64,000 bases of DNA from Agapetus fuscipes (GCA_951799405.1 OX637359.1:368201-432200), one strand, 5' to 3'; positions 51,490 through 61,565 are shown, counted from the first letter of the stretch. Notes: generated by a model from the sequence alone, not told the origin. Translations and numbers: made by a program.

Positions 51490-51575
51490 GCCCTTCCTCA
51501 AACAGTAAAAAGTAAACCATTTTTTACATTATGATCGGTGAGACTCATAACAAAAAATAAATCAAGAAACTTAAT
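51490..51575 (-). mobile_element. Rep-A 5' fragment
   Basis: GTTGTCGCCCTTCCTCAAAC, AAACCATTTTTTACATTATG and AAATCAAGAAAC. Confidence 0.55.
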
Positions 51576-51852
51576 ACAAGTTTTTGAATTGTGTAGAACC
51601 CATTTCTGAATGAATTTCGGCGCAGTGTCTTCGCCTTGGTCGTCGATTGGGCAAATAGCCAATTAAATAATCAAACACTCGGACCAATCAGGGGGTCGGG
51701 ACGGGGGAGGGGGTGGACTGCAAGGGGGAGGGAGGGGGGATAGTCACACCTGGCACAGAGAGGAATCAGGTCAAGCAAAGCTTCATATCGATAATTATGT
51801 TTTTGGCAAGTTCCATTTAGTTAAAATTGCAGGACATTTTTTTTTACAAAAT
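51576..51852. other. Unassigned, with G-rich tract
   Basis: GGGGGTCGGGACGGGGGAGG and GGGGGAGGGAGGGGGGATAG at about 51690-51740 form the strongest G-run cluster in the window. AATAAATTTTG lies just downstream of the minus-strand open frame. Confidence 0.4.
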
Positions 51853-52038
51853 TTATTGCATCACTTTCAGTTCCGACAGTGTTTTTACATTTGAACAATA
51901 CGACGGTTGATTAATGTCGGCTCTACAGGGGATTTTGGTTCTTAATTCATAAAGATTACAAGGATCATTCTCGGAACATGGAGAATCGTTACACACTACC
52001 TTGCTGGATTCTACTAGAACATTCGATTTAACACTAAA
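51853..52038 (-). CDS. Unknown 62-codon open frame, copy 2 of a pair
   Basis: Open from an upstream stop at 52039-52041 to TAA at 51853-51855. Contains SKVVCNDSPCSENDPCNLYE, then TKIPC and DINQPSYCSNVKTLS, five cysteines in all. The gap-free match to 44160-44345 over 61 codons, with the same upstream and downstream stops, suggests the frame was coding before duplication. AATAAA overlaps the stop codon, and an A-run follows. TTTAG just upstream could be a splice acceptor. Family not recognised. Confidence 0.45.
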   Translation of the reverse strand, partial: FSVKSNVLVESSKVVCNDSPCSENDPCNLYELRTKIPCRADINQPSYCSNVKTLSELKVMQ

Positions 52039-52204
52039 TTAATCTCGAATGAATACAAATCATTATAAGGTACCTACCTTGGCTTTTACTTATTTCTAGA
52101 GATTTCATAGATTTCTCAGGACATTGAGGATTCCAAGAAGTCTCCTCTTGAATGTCCTATTGTCGTGACTCCTATGTCTCCTGGATCTGCTTCATCTCAC
52201 TTAA

Positions 52205-52736
52205 AAACGGAACTAAGCTGCACATACAGTGTAATTTCTTTCTTGAGTAAGCCTCGAAGGGGTCGCATGTAGCGATTCGGAACCTCTTTATTGTTACGGC
52301 TGCGGGGGCTGGCCTCACACAAACCACTTTCAGTTTAAGTGGGGGTTTCACAGCTCCCGGAGGGGCTGGTTCTCATTTATTGAGAAAGCTGATATACCTA
52401 CTCCAAAATGAGAAATCATTTCTGACACCATCGTTGGGGATCGAACCCTTGCTCTCGGCATGGAATGCAAGCATTCTACTAACTCAGCTATATTACGAAT
52501 ATGCACGATTTTGGTCTTCGCTACAAAGCGCCAATTCTCAGGCGAGACCCAGTTACTATAATGCTGGATGGACCTTGGTGACCGGTCATTGGTAAAGGTT
52601 TATGAAATTTTCTACTCTACAAAGAGCAGATTTTAAAATATACCTAAGTGATATATATTTTTTGCTCCACCGGGATTCCAGCCCACAACCTTCCATTTAC
52701 AACTCCGAAGTGCTACCACTGCACTACGGACAGGTG
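52205..52736 (-). mobile_element. Dimer SINE, diverged
   Basis: B end (ACTAAGCTGCACATACAGTG) at the left, B head TCAGCTATATTACGAATATG at the junction, C body (CAATTCTCAGGCGAGACCC, GACCGGTCATTGGTAAAGG) and C head with GCACTACGGACAGG at the right. Confidence 0.8.
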
Positions 52737-53084
52737 AACTGTCACAGTCTTAATATTTGAAGTTTTAAATAAGCAATGTGTCCCAATGCTGCCCTGCGCT
52801 GTATTCAACTGCCATTAATAATGGTTAAATAAATGGCAGGTGCCTAATTGTACAGCTGGCCAATATTTGAGCTCCACACGGCACGGAGAATACTGATTGA
52901 CTTTTTATGCTAATCCAAAAAGTCGGAGGTTCGAGTGTCTACGCTAATCAGAACCAGAGGACAGACTCATCAAGATCACATTGAGAAAAGAAGGGAGCAG
53001 TAATTCGATGATTGATTTAAATTAGGAACTTAGTACGTAAGAACATTCAATTTTAAACGAAGTATAAACGCAAGTATTAAACGA
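52737..53084. other. Unassigned sequence
   Basis: A tRNA-box-like GGAGGTTCGAGTGTC lies at 52925, isolated. Nothing else. Confidence 0.3.
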
Positions 53085-53325
53085 TCAATAGATCAGTTGG
53101 TAGAATGCTTGCATTTCATGCCGAGAGCAAGAGTTTAAATCCCACCAAGAGTGTGCGTTTCGGTGTTTATTTGTTAAAATACCGATAAGGCTTACTCAGC
53201 CTAAACAAGAAACGAATAGAAGCCGTCTCAGGAGCTGACAACTCACCACATCAATTGAAGTGCTTGACGTAAGGCTGCGCCCTTTGCCTGTAAAAGTAAA
53301 TAGGTTCCACTCGTCACTATTTTTT
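53085..53325 (+). mobile_element. SINE-B, shortened
   Basis: GATCAATAGATCAGTTGGTA, CATGCCGAGAGCAAGAG, TTTCGGTGTTTATTTGTTA, AAGTGCTTGACGTAAGGCTG and AATAGGTTCCACTCGTCAC. Confidence 0.75.
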
Positions 53326-53714
53326 TCAAAATCAGCAATTCAATAAGAGGAAGGGATTTATCTCGAATTGTATCAAGAGGCAAGAAATGTGACGTTTTTC
53401 GTCGGGTTTGTTGAATCGTTCTCAGTCTAAAGGGAATTTTACATACAAAACAGCTGTGATCTATGGATCAGCTATAGATGAAATATTTTAGAACTTTTGT
53501 AAGCATTATAAGTTTCTAGAGTATTCCCTGAAATTCTACCAGCTGTAGGTATACAGTATGACACAGAGATAAGCAGAGCACAAGTTCTAGTATTTTACCT
53601 GCTATCGTTCATGGCATTAATTTATACCTAAACTGTACAGAATCAGAGGCGGTAATCTAGCCTATTTTTACAAGATTATATTTATTTTTATTCAATTTCT
53701 GTCTTTTTATTATA
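53326..53714. other. Unassigned sequence
   Basis: No feature recognised. Confidence 0.3.
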
Positions 53715-54025
53715 GTCCAGGCGATAGCTCAGTTGGTAGAGTGCTTGAATTCCATGCCGAGAGCTCGGGTTCGAATCCCACTGAGTGTGTCAGAAAAGAT
53801 TTCCCGTTTCGATGTTTATTTAAAAACTCAAAATAAAGACTGGCAAGGTGTACTCAGCCTTCATAAGAAATGAGTACCAGCCCCCTCGGAAGCTAGTAAA
53901 CCCCCACTTCAACTGAAGTGGTTGGCGTGAGGCCGGCCCCCTTACCAGTGCAAATAAATAAGTCCCACTTGCCAAATGCGAAACCCTTCGTTGTTGTAGC
54001 TTATGTGTAGCTTAGTTGCGTTTGC
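53715..54025 (+). mobile_element. SINE-B, near full length
   Basis: AGGCGATAGCTCAGTTGGTA, GCTCGGGTTCGAATCCCACT, AACTGAAGTGGTTGGCGTGA and TTATGTGTAGCTTAGTTGCG. The standalone head shows B mobilises on its own too. Confidence 0.85.
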
Positions 54026-54044
54026 TATTGCTAATTAGTGTTCC

Positions 54045-54270
54045 TTAAATTATAAGTTGATATGCGCTGACTACCCATAGGTAGATACCACGTAGATACT
54101 GTAAAAACTGGTTCACTTTGCCGTTGTTTCAGGGAATGTCGTTAAGAGTTGCAGGGCGTATGCTAATTTAAGATTTTGAGTTTAATTTTGTTTGTGCACA
54201 TGCAGCATGTGTTAGTGCGAACTGACTCGTGTCTGTTTACGGGCATGCATTTAAAATGAATCTTAAATGA
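54045..54270 (+). mobile_element. Rep-A copy
   Basis: TAAGTTGATATGCGCTGAC, a GTAGATACC duplication, GTTTCAGGGAATGTCGTTAA, CACATGCAGCATGTGTTAGT and GAATCTTAAATG. Confidence 0.75.
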
Positions 54271-55000
54271 AAGGAGATTATGGACAAAATCATGGAAACA
54301 CAGAATATCATTTTCTCATAATTTCAATTTATTTAACTGCCTTACAAACATTCCTAGATCGCCGTCTTTGCTTCATGTGCGGCTTGTAAATCATGCTTGT
54401 TTCCCTTGCGGGATTTGAACGCTGAACCCTGCGCCCGCTGGTCGGCCCTGTTGATAAGAAAACGCCTGACTGATAACAGCAGTATTCTATATTATTATAT
54501 TATTACTTATGTGAGAGAATGATAAGGCTCACGATAACAGCCGGGACAAAGGAAAATAACACAAAGACAAAAATATCGTGTATTTCATTTGGCATTTTTA
54601 ATTTTTCCTGTGAGAATTGTAAAAGACAATGTATTGTTATGATTTTAGTTGGATTCTTTTTAACCAAACTGTGATTTATTTTACACAATGTCGATTTATA
54701 ATGTACTGATTTCTAGCTCTTGGCTTATCGACTTCACGGCTCAATGTTTCAATCGACTCTGGTATCTTACACAATTGCGGTCCAAATATATAGCGTCTAA
54801 GCGGACGGCTCTCGCATATTCCAGATCCTTCTATAGTGAACCTCTTCAAACACCTCTGTATTGTTCCATACTATTCTAGTTACACATACCAACAACTACG
54901 TGCCTGGGCACATGCACACATGCAAAATCACAGTAGACTATACTAGAGGCGGACACACACACATAAGCAATAAGCCACGCAATCGGGCTCATAAGTTCAT
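54271..55000. other. Unassigned sequence
   Basis: A tRNA-like reversed box (GCGGGATTTGAACGCTGAAC) lies at 54403. Short frames have no domain. Confidence 0.3.
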
Positions 55001-55120
55001 AACAACGACTTTAGCCATGTTGAAAGCACCGGTTCCCATAGATCACCGAAGTTAAGCAACATTGGGCGTGGTCAGTGCTTGGATGGGTAACCGCTCAGGT
55101 ACACCGCGTGTCGTTGGCAT
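55001..55120 (+). pseudogene. 5S rRNA-like sequence, full length
   Basis: About 119 nt matching insect 5S rRNA from end to end: AACAACGAC start, GCCATGTTGAA, GATCACCGAAGTTAAGCAAC (box A region), CTTGGATGGGTAACCGCTC (box C region), ACACCGCGTGTCGTTGGC end. The 5' and 3' ends can pair (CAACGAC / GTCGTTG). Substitutions such as TTTA for CATA and CATAGATC for CGTCCGATC, plus the lack of a T-run terminator, argue against a working gene. A SINE-C head begins a few bases downstream. Confidence 0.8.
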
Positions 55121-55124
55121 ATTG

Positions 55125-55355
55125 GACCGGTCCGTAGTCCGTAGTGGCAACACTTCGGACTCGCAAATGGAAGGTTGTGGATTCGGATCCCGGCGGAGCA
55201 CAAAAATATACCATTTATATTTCGAATGTGCTCTTCGCTGGGTTGAAAAATTCATAAACCTTTACCAATGACCGGTCACCAAAGGTCCATCCAGCCTTAC
55301 ACTGCTGGGTCTTGCTTGAGTATTGGCGCTTTGTAGCGACGACCAAGCTCGTACA
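55125..55355 (+). mobile_element. SINE-C fused behind 5S-like sequence
   Basis: GACCGGTCCGTAGTCCGTAG head, TGGATTCGGATCCCGGCGGA box B, body to TTTGTAGCGACGACCAAGCT. Continues as CACCTCTGCGGCACTACAAC, a piece also seen at 6408. Either SINE-C inserted right behind a 5S pseudogene or this is a compound 5S/tRNA SINE. Confidence 0.8.
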
Positions 55356-55444
55356 CCTCTGCGGCACTACAACAAGTGTCATAGACCCCTAGAGTCTTTA
55401 GAATCTAGGGAGTCTCCCGCACAGGATTTTCTTAAAAAAAAAAA

Positions 55445-55530
55445 AAAACAGTATCATTTGAGATTCATGTTGAATGTATACTCACACGTAGATAAATGCA
55501 AGTTAAAACTTACAGACGTAGCATGAGTAA
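55445..55530 (-). mobile_element. Rep-A 3' fragment
   Basis: TTTGAGATTCATGTTGAATG and AAACTTACAGACGTAGCATG in reverse. Confidence 0.5.
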
Positions 55531-55549
55531 TTTGATCTAAGCATTCCTT

Positions 55550-56015
55550 TTCTGGTCTTCCCCCTTATGCCTGTTACGCTGTTACGTGTCCCCTGTAGAT
55601 ACTCTTTGTCAAGCATTTATTTTCCATTCTTTCCAAATGCCCGAACCATCTCATTACATTATTTTGTACTTTTGTTCCAACATCTTCTCTCAGAGTCCAA
55701 TCATTTCTATTGAAGATCGGTGATCATCATGGCTATTTTGACCTTGGATGCTGCAGTTCGAAACAGGGACTTCGTGCTTTTGTTGAACCATTTTCGCAGG
55801 TGTTTCAGCCACGATGTCCTTCGGTGTCCCTGAGATCTTCTCTCCTCAATCTTACCCTGTATAATAAGATGGAGAAGGCAGTATTTCTCATTTTTCAAAA
55901 CGTGACCAAAGTGCATCAGCTTTCTCTGCTTAAGGTTGGCAGAAGTTCTTCAGTGGTATGCAGGCGTTAGAGGACTTCTTCATTGGTGACCCGATCACGC
56001 CAGGAGATCCAAAGA
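55550..56015 (-). mobile_element. LINE C-terminal relics
   Basis: 55707-55960 minus reads HFGHVLKNEKYCLLHLIIQG, KIEERRSQGHRRTSWLKHLR, an RTE-like end with HVLRNEKY signature. 55550-55690 carries a diverged second module (TGCCCGAACCATCTCATTAC, reversed). Confidence 0.65.
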
Positions 56016-56064
56016 TTTTTTTGGTAGAGATTTCATTCCTTTACTCCATCTTTGTAAGTTTTCC

Positions 56065-56325
56065 TGTCATCTAATCTAATCTAAGTTGCAAATATATTAT
56101 GTAACATTAAAGATTCACATTGAATGCATTTTCACAAGTAGACATGTATAAGTTCGCGCTTAAACATGCCGCATGTGGACTTACAATATAAAAACCCGAA
56201 TCGAAAATTAACACACGCCCTGAAACTCTTGCCGACCTTCCCTGAAACAGGGGTGGCATTGGCAAAGTGAACCATTTTCTACAGCATGGGTGGTCAGCCG
56301 CATACCAGCCTATAAGTCAAGGAAA
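56065..56325 (-). mobile_element. Rep-A, full length
   Basis: TCTAATCTAATCTAAGTTGC tail, CACAAGTAGACATGTATAAG, ACATGCCGCATGTGGAC, CCTGAAACAGGGGTGGCATT and CAGCCTATAAGTCAAGGA. A good reference copy. Confidence 0.9.
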
Positions 56326-56668
56326 AGGTCATCCTTCTCAGGTTGTTCATATCCGCTGAATCTAGAATAATTTTGTCCATGTATACTTTTCTCGGTCTTT
56401 TTCTGCCACTTTGTCTCTTGCAATTTGAATATGGAACAATAACGGCATCGCGTTATTTGTATCACATTGTATTTACGACACGAGACAGCCTTTATTTGCT
56501 CGCCGGCAGCTGGCGAGATTTGATTTATCAACCCGGCCACATAATCCTCTGATAATGTCCTTTGTTTCAACAAAAGCGAAATGTGATCCTTGATAAAAGC
56601 AAGAAGCGAATGTATGGAGACCGAGACTTCATCTTACAATGTAGTACAGCGCGGACCACCCAGATTTT
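56326..56668. other. Unassigned sequence
   Basis: An 87-codon minus frame (56310-56573) without recognised domain. No repeat match. Confidence 0.3.
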
Positions 56669-56669
56669 A

Positions 56670-56925
56670 TAAACAACTCCTTGACTTATATGTTGGTATG
56701 TGGCTGACCACCCATGCTGTAGAAATGGTTCCCTTTGCCAATATCACCCCTGTTTCAGGGAAGTTCGGCAAGAGTTGCAGGGTGTAAGTTCATTTGTGAT
56801 TTGGGTTTTTATGTTGTAGGTTCACATGCAGCATGTACGAACTTATACGTGTTTGCTCGTGAAAATGCATATAATGTGAATCCCCAATGTTACGTATCTT
56901 TGTATCTTAGATTAGATTAGGATTA
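56670..56925 (+). mobile_element. Rep-A, full length
   Basis: CTCCTTGACTTATATGTTGG to TCTTAGATTAGATTAGGATT, with the CACATGCAGCATGTACG palindrome. Confidence 0.9.
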
Positions 56926-57063
56926 GACTACATTTGATACTTGTAATAATTTCATATGTTTAACTCACGACAAAAAGGACCACTCAGAACATACGAAATG
57001 AAAGTTGTTAGAATCATGACAGTTGGAACATTGCGAGATCTTGTCCACAATGAGCACACACTG

Positions 57064-57510
57064 TAAGCCTGTGAAATAGAGGACATAGGGAGATGGAGCA
57101 GATCCAGGAGAGGTCATGTCTCCAGCATGAGCCAAGAAAGCCTCGCACACATCGTAGCTAATGAGATGCCAGTAGGGCAACGCCCAGCTGGGAGACCTCC
57201 TGGAGGTGGACAGATAGCTGGACGACAGGGGCGTGCATCCCATACAGGCACATGGGCATAATAGGTAGGCAATATATGGTAAAATACCATTAAAGCTTGA
57301 TATTCAGATTTAAAAATCAAAATGTAAGTTCGATCAGAGTTATCGTTAGCACTTCAATCAATTTCAAATGAGTTATTTATAAAGGAATCGGAGAAAATAT
57401 TTATTTTGAAATTTATTTTCCTATACCCTATGCACGTGGCTGCTGGACGATGCATGGAAGTGAAGCCTGGACGGTGAATGCAAGTGAGATAAGTGAAGCT
57501 CATTTTCTGA
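57064..57510 (+). mobile_element. LINE coding relic split by a hAT-type MITE
   Basis: Left part (EDIGRWSRSRRGHVSSMSQE) is near-identical to 6092-6300. It is cut at GCTGGACGA by the element below, and TGCATGGAAGTGAAGCCTGG, GACGGTGAATGCAAG follows. Confidence 0.7.
57226..57442. mobile_element. hAT-type MITE, 217 bp, TSD CTGGACGA
   Basis: Short inverted ends CAGGGGCGTGCA and TGCACGTGGCTG (three mismatches), with a perfect 8-bp duplication CTGGACGA at 57218-57225 and 57443-57450. AT-rich, non-coding. Confidence 0.85.
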
Positions 57511-57519
57511 AATCTAATT

Positions 57520-57665
57520 TACCAAATATCGGTCACCACAGGCCCATCCGGCCTTACAGCAATTGGGTCTTGCTTGAGAAATGTCGCTTTCTACAGTGAC
57601 GTCCAAGCTCGCGTAAGGTGAGGTGGCATTCACACAAAAACAGTGCTCACCAAAATAAATATTAT
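57520..57665 (+). mobile_element. SINE-C 3' half
   Basis: ATCGGTCACCACAGGCCCATC, GGGTCTTGCTTGAGAAATG, ACACAAAAACAGTGCTCACC and AAATAAATATTATTG tail. Confidence 0.75.
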
Positions 57666-57750
57666 TGTAGGATTTATTATCATAGGATCTATGAAAAGAA
57701 GAAAAAACGAAGACTGATGCTCAATTGTTCTCAAAATTATTAAAATCTTA

Positions 57751-57931
57751 GGCTGGTTTTAGTGTCGCGCTGACAACACGCTGACCGTCAGCGCTGACAG
57801 CCAAATATATGAACTTGTCGCGCTGACAGCTACGCGCCATTCGAAAACGCTTCCTACAAGTTCATATTAGTATATTTTGAACGGTCAGCGCTGACGGTCA
57901 GCGCGTTGTCAGCGCGACACTAAAACCAGCC
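57751..57931. mobile_element. Harbinger-type MITE, 181 bp, TSD TTA
   Basis: Arms of about 48 bp with one mismatch: GGCTGGTTTTAGTGTCGCGC and GCGCGACACTAAAACCAGCC. TTA at 57748-57750 and 57932-57934. Arms carry repeated CGCTGAC motifs. Confidence 0.9.
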
Positions 57932-57934
57932 TTA

Positions 57935-58289
57935 GTCATGAATGGATCCAGCAGACGGCTGACATTAGAGAATCAGTTGTTTCTGATAATGCTCTAGTCA
58001 CAACAAATCACTTGATCGAGGCGGAATAGTAATCGCTGATGATAATTACTTCAACTCCGTTCCCTGATTAAGATAATGTACCTACTTAATAAATTATCGA
58101 TCATTGTTATTGATAAAGAAATATGTGGGGGGTCCTAAAAGCCAGTCTGCAGTTTGAAAGTTACCAGAGTCATTGCAGAGCTCCCTCCATTTATTTATAT
58201 CCTTGCACATCTCTTGCACAAGTCATTCATATCCATCCTATGTATCCATCACCCTTTTCGTACATTTTGTTTTCCTTATTCTTATTATA
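57935..58289. other. Unassigned sequence
   Basis: No feature recognised. Confidence 0.3.
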
Positions 58290-58556
58290 ATTTTTTTTTA
58301 AATAGATTTGTGAAGAGAAATGCAATTCACCAACCTATTTTGCCTAGCTAGAAACAGGTATTAATATCATAAATTAAAAATGCATTATTGTTTATATTGA
58401 CGAATTATTAATTAATAATTACCCAATAACATATGTTGAACCAGGGTCAAAGTTAAAGTCAAGTGACCCAAGCGGGGATCGAACCAACGTTATTCTATTC
58501 CAAATACGCTAGACAAATCGGCCACTTGGCCCCCTCGGCCATAACACCGACAAATT
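58290..58556 (-). mobile_element. SINE-D copy with fullest head
   Basis: Minus strand: GTCGGTGTTATGGCCGAGGG, GCCAAGTGGCCGATTTGTCT, GGTTCGATCCCCGCTTGGGT, then the body and the CACAAATCTATTT end. Shows the Leu/Ser-like D-arm and variable arm. Confidence 0.8.
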
Positions 58557-59180
58557 TTTCTCTTGCATTCACTCGTACATCTGATTATTTCATAATACGA
58601 GTACCACACTTCTCTCAGTGTTCCCTTCCTCATTTTCCTTCCACACATCCTCTGTATGTACATATAGACAGTACTTCTCGCCATCCATTCTTTCTACATT
58701 TCCAAACCATCTGATCACATTCTTTTGCACCTTTACTTTCACATCCTTTTCAACTTGCATTTCTCTTCTACGCATTCACTTTTTTAAACATTTCCTGTCA
58801 CACTTCTTTAAATGTTTCATTTCCACCGTAGTTACATACCTAACTCTCAAGTTCTTCAACCAAGATGTTCTTCTTTGACCTGAAGCTCGTCTTCCCTCAA
58901 TTCTTCCCTGTACGATGAGACGCAGGATTGAATACTTCTCATTTCTCATTATGTGGCTGAAATAAACCAGTTTTTGTCTTTTGATGGATATCAGAAGTGC
59001 GGCTCTGGTATTCATACGCGAAAGAATCTCAGCATTTGTGACTCGATCTATCCAGGAAACCTTCAACATCCGATGGTAGACCCACATTACAAAGGCAGTG
59101 CTTCTGTTCTCGAGGCACTGTGTAAGTGTCCACCCTTCCTGCCATAGAGAATAATGGGAAATATGTATAAAGCATCTCAA
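58557..59180 (-). mobile_element. Two LINE C-terminal relics in tandem
   Basis: 58776-59180 reads CLENRSTAFVMWVYHRMLKV, SWIDRVTNAEIL, YFSHIMRNEKYSILRLIVQG and RRTSWLKNLR, an RTE-like end. 58557-58775 reads VKVQKNVIRWFGNVERMDGE, the other LINE module, fused behind it. A 134-codon frame spans the first. Confidence 0.7.
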
Positions 59181-59495
59181 CTAACGCAGACTTAATTTTA
59201 AGTTTTAGGTTTATGTTTTCTACTTATTTCTATCCATTTATTTTTGGGTCCCTCCTTATACTATAGATACTTCATATACTCACATACTTTATAAACTTAA
59301 GTATAGATAAGCATTACTTAAGTAGGTATATTACAGACTAAGCATAGAAATTGATAGCATGTAATCTTTATAATCCCATTAAAGTCAATGAACGACGTTG
59401 CTTAATTTATTGTCGGACTGATGACGCATTAAGCAAATGAACGATATCGATTTGTTAAGCAAATAAACAAAGAGTCACGCATATTACAAATTACT
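59181..59495. other. Unassigned sequence
   Basis: No feature recognised. Confidence 0.3.
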
Positions 59496-59499
59496 ACCG

Positions 59500-59690
59500 A
59501 CGCTTGTGTATTGGAGTGAAGCATAGACGGTGAGTGATAGAGAAATGAATGTGGTATGTACAGTGGAGAGAAAGAATGTCAGGGAAAACTTTAAAAGATA
59601 GAGTACGGAATGAATGAATAAAATAGGAATGGAATCTGGAAGAGGATGTGAGGACAAAAAAATAAACTATATTATAATGAGATGGTTTGG
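59500..59690 (+). mobile_element. LINE coding relic, cut by SINE
   Basis: VYWSEAWTVSDREMNVV, then MRWFG at the point where the dimer SINE begins. Frame is broken by stops. Confidence 0.6.
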
Positions 59691-60200
59691 TCTTGCCTAA
59701 TGGTAACGTTTTGGACACGTAATTGGAAAGTCGTGAGTTCGATTCCTGGCAGAGAATATTTTATGAATTTTATTTTCAAAAATGCTCTTAGCTGGATTGA
59801 AAAATTCTTTGCTTTTATCGGTCACAAAAGATCCATCCTGCCTTACAGCAATTGGGTCTTGCTTGATAATTGACGCTTTGTAGAAACGACCAAGCTCGCA
59901 TAAAGTCCGCTCGATAGTTTAGCTGGTAGAATGCTTGCATTCCATGCCGAAGGCTAGGGTGCAATCCCTGTTTCGGTGTTTATTTCAAACTCAAAATAAA
60001 ATACCGGCAAGATTCACTCAGCTTTCACAAAAAATGAAAACTATCCTCTTCTGTAGCTGGGAAACCTCCCCTAAAGTGGTTGGTGGTGTAAGGCCGCCCA
60101 CCTTAATTGTAAAAATAAATGGATTCCACTCGCCACTATGCGACTCCTTCGGCGAGGACGCGCCAAGAAGTTACCCTATATGCGCAGATTAGTTCTTGGG
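59690..60200 (+). mobile_element. Dimer SINE, full B body
   Basis: C head AATGGTAACGTTTTGGACAC, C box B GAGTTCGATTCCTGG, C body, junction AAGCTCGCATAAAGTCCGCT, then B head CGATAGTTTAGCTGGTAGAA and B body with AAAATACCGGCAAGATTCAC. It belongs to the undeleted dimer type (as 42985). Confidence 0.75.
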
Positions 60201-60319
60201 GCATTGGACAAGAAAGAATGGATGAGAAACGTTTGACAAAGCGGTAGAACGAGAACCCAGGCTACAGTTTACAGTTATAGTTAGGTACACGAGTAAATAT
60301 GTCTTTGCAACTTAGATTG

Positions 60320-60770
60320 TATATTTTTTATACTGCGGTACCGATCTTTTATCATTTAGGTATAACGCCCATTCTTGGAGCTTGTTATTGTGTATTATGT
60401 TTTCGCAGAGTAGTATACACCGATATCGCCAGATTTTCCGCGAAGTATTTCCCCTCATGTAGCGTTTAGTTTTCCTCACACAGGATGAGAGTCCGTGCAG
60501 GATGTGAAGCGCAAACCTACACGTTCCCAAAATTATTTCCTGACAAATAATGGATGACAGACTGACTTGTCTTCGAGGGCAAACAATGTCAGATGCAGTT
60601 CCCATGGTGATAGTGTGCAAGCTATTTAGGACAGCTGGTTAGTGATTTGGATGTTCCTGCCCACAGTATTCTGTGACATCCGAGTGGTTTGATCTAGGAG
60701 GCAACACTATCTAAGACATTTCTGATTATTTTTATTTTATTATTTCAGCAAACAGTTTTTACATGTTTGA
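60320..60770. other. Unassigned sequence
   Basis: A 102-codon minus frame (60312-60620) has no recognised domain. Rep-A tail scrap (TCTTTGCAACTTAGATTG) lies at 60302. Confidence 0.3.
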
Positions 60771-60774
60771 AATA

Positions 60775-61075
60775 ATAATAATATTAGGATGATTTATTTG
60801 GTGAGCGCTGTTTTTGTGTGTATCACACCTCAAGAGCCCTCTGTGATCTTGGCCGTCGCTGTAGAAAGCGCCAAATCTCAAGCAAGACCCAGTTGTTGTA
60901 AGGTTGGATGGACCTTTCAGTGACCGGTCTTTGGTAAAGGTTTATGAATTTTTCAATCAGCGAAGAGCACATTCGAAATATAAATGGTATATTTTTTGTG
61001 CTCCGCCGGGATCCGAATCCACAACATTCCATTTACGAGTCCGAAGTGTTGCCACTGGACTACGGACCGGTCCAA
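60775..61075 (-). mobile_element. SINE-C, full-length monomer
   Basis: Reference copy: tail AATAATAATATTAGGATGAT, GTGAGCGCTGTTTTTGTGTG, body, box B CGCCGGGATCCGAATCCAC (reversed) and head GGACTACGGACCGGTCC. About 300 bp. The monomer 3' part after the AAGATCACAGAGGGCTC position is what the dimer replaces with SINE-B. Confidence 0.9.
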
Positions 61076-61209
61076 GTAAAAACATAATTATTACAGTTAA
61101 AAAACCAGCAAAGTTTTGACCACTTGAAAACGTATCTACAGCTGCTGATCTTTTGGAAAGCTAGGCTTTTTTATTTGCTGAACATAAAAGCAATTGTTAT
61201 GGTATTATA

Positions 61210-61565
61210 AACCTTACTTCCTGAATGAATGCGGAGTAAAAGAAAACGTGAAAGTGAAAGTTCAAAGAAGTGTGATGCGATGGTTTGGACATATTGAAAG
61301 GATGAATGAAGACCGACTGACAAAAAAAGTGTATAAAGGAATGTAATGGGTTAGCGTGGTAGGGGAAGACCTAGAAAAGAATGGATTGATGAGATAAGTG
61401 AGATTGCGAATTAATGGAATCTACAGAGTGGAAACAAGAGAAGAGCGTGCATGAAAAGAGGGATGAAACTAGATGAGATGAAAGAAGTATGCAAGGACAG
61501 AGTCAAGTGGAGGCACTTGTGTGGAGGTACCGGTCACCCCTAGAGGAATGGCGGCAGGATACAAG
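61210..61565 (+). mobile_element. LINE C-terminal relic
   Basis: NECGVKENVKVKVQRSVMRW, FGHIERMNEDRLTKKVYKG, RGRPRKEWIDEISEIAN, ETRREERA-like piece, then LDEMKEVCKDRVKWRHLCGG and the ACCGGTCACCCCTAGAGGAA end. Two stops. Confidence 0.75.

Noticed and set aside
53715..53790. tRNA gene at the SINE-B head
   Set aside because: Box A and box B are good, but the head is followed by the SINE body without a matching acceptor stem or T-run, and the same head recurs many times.
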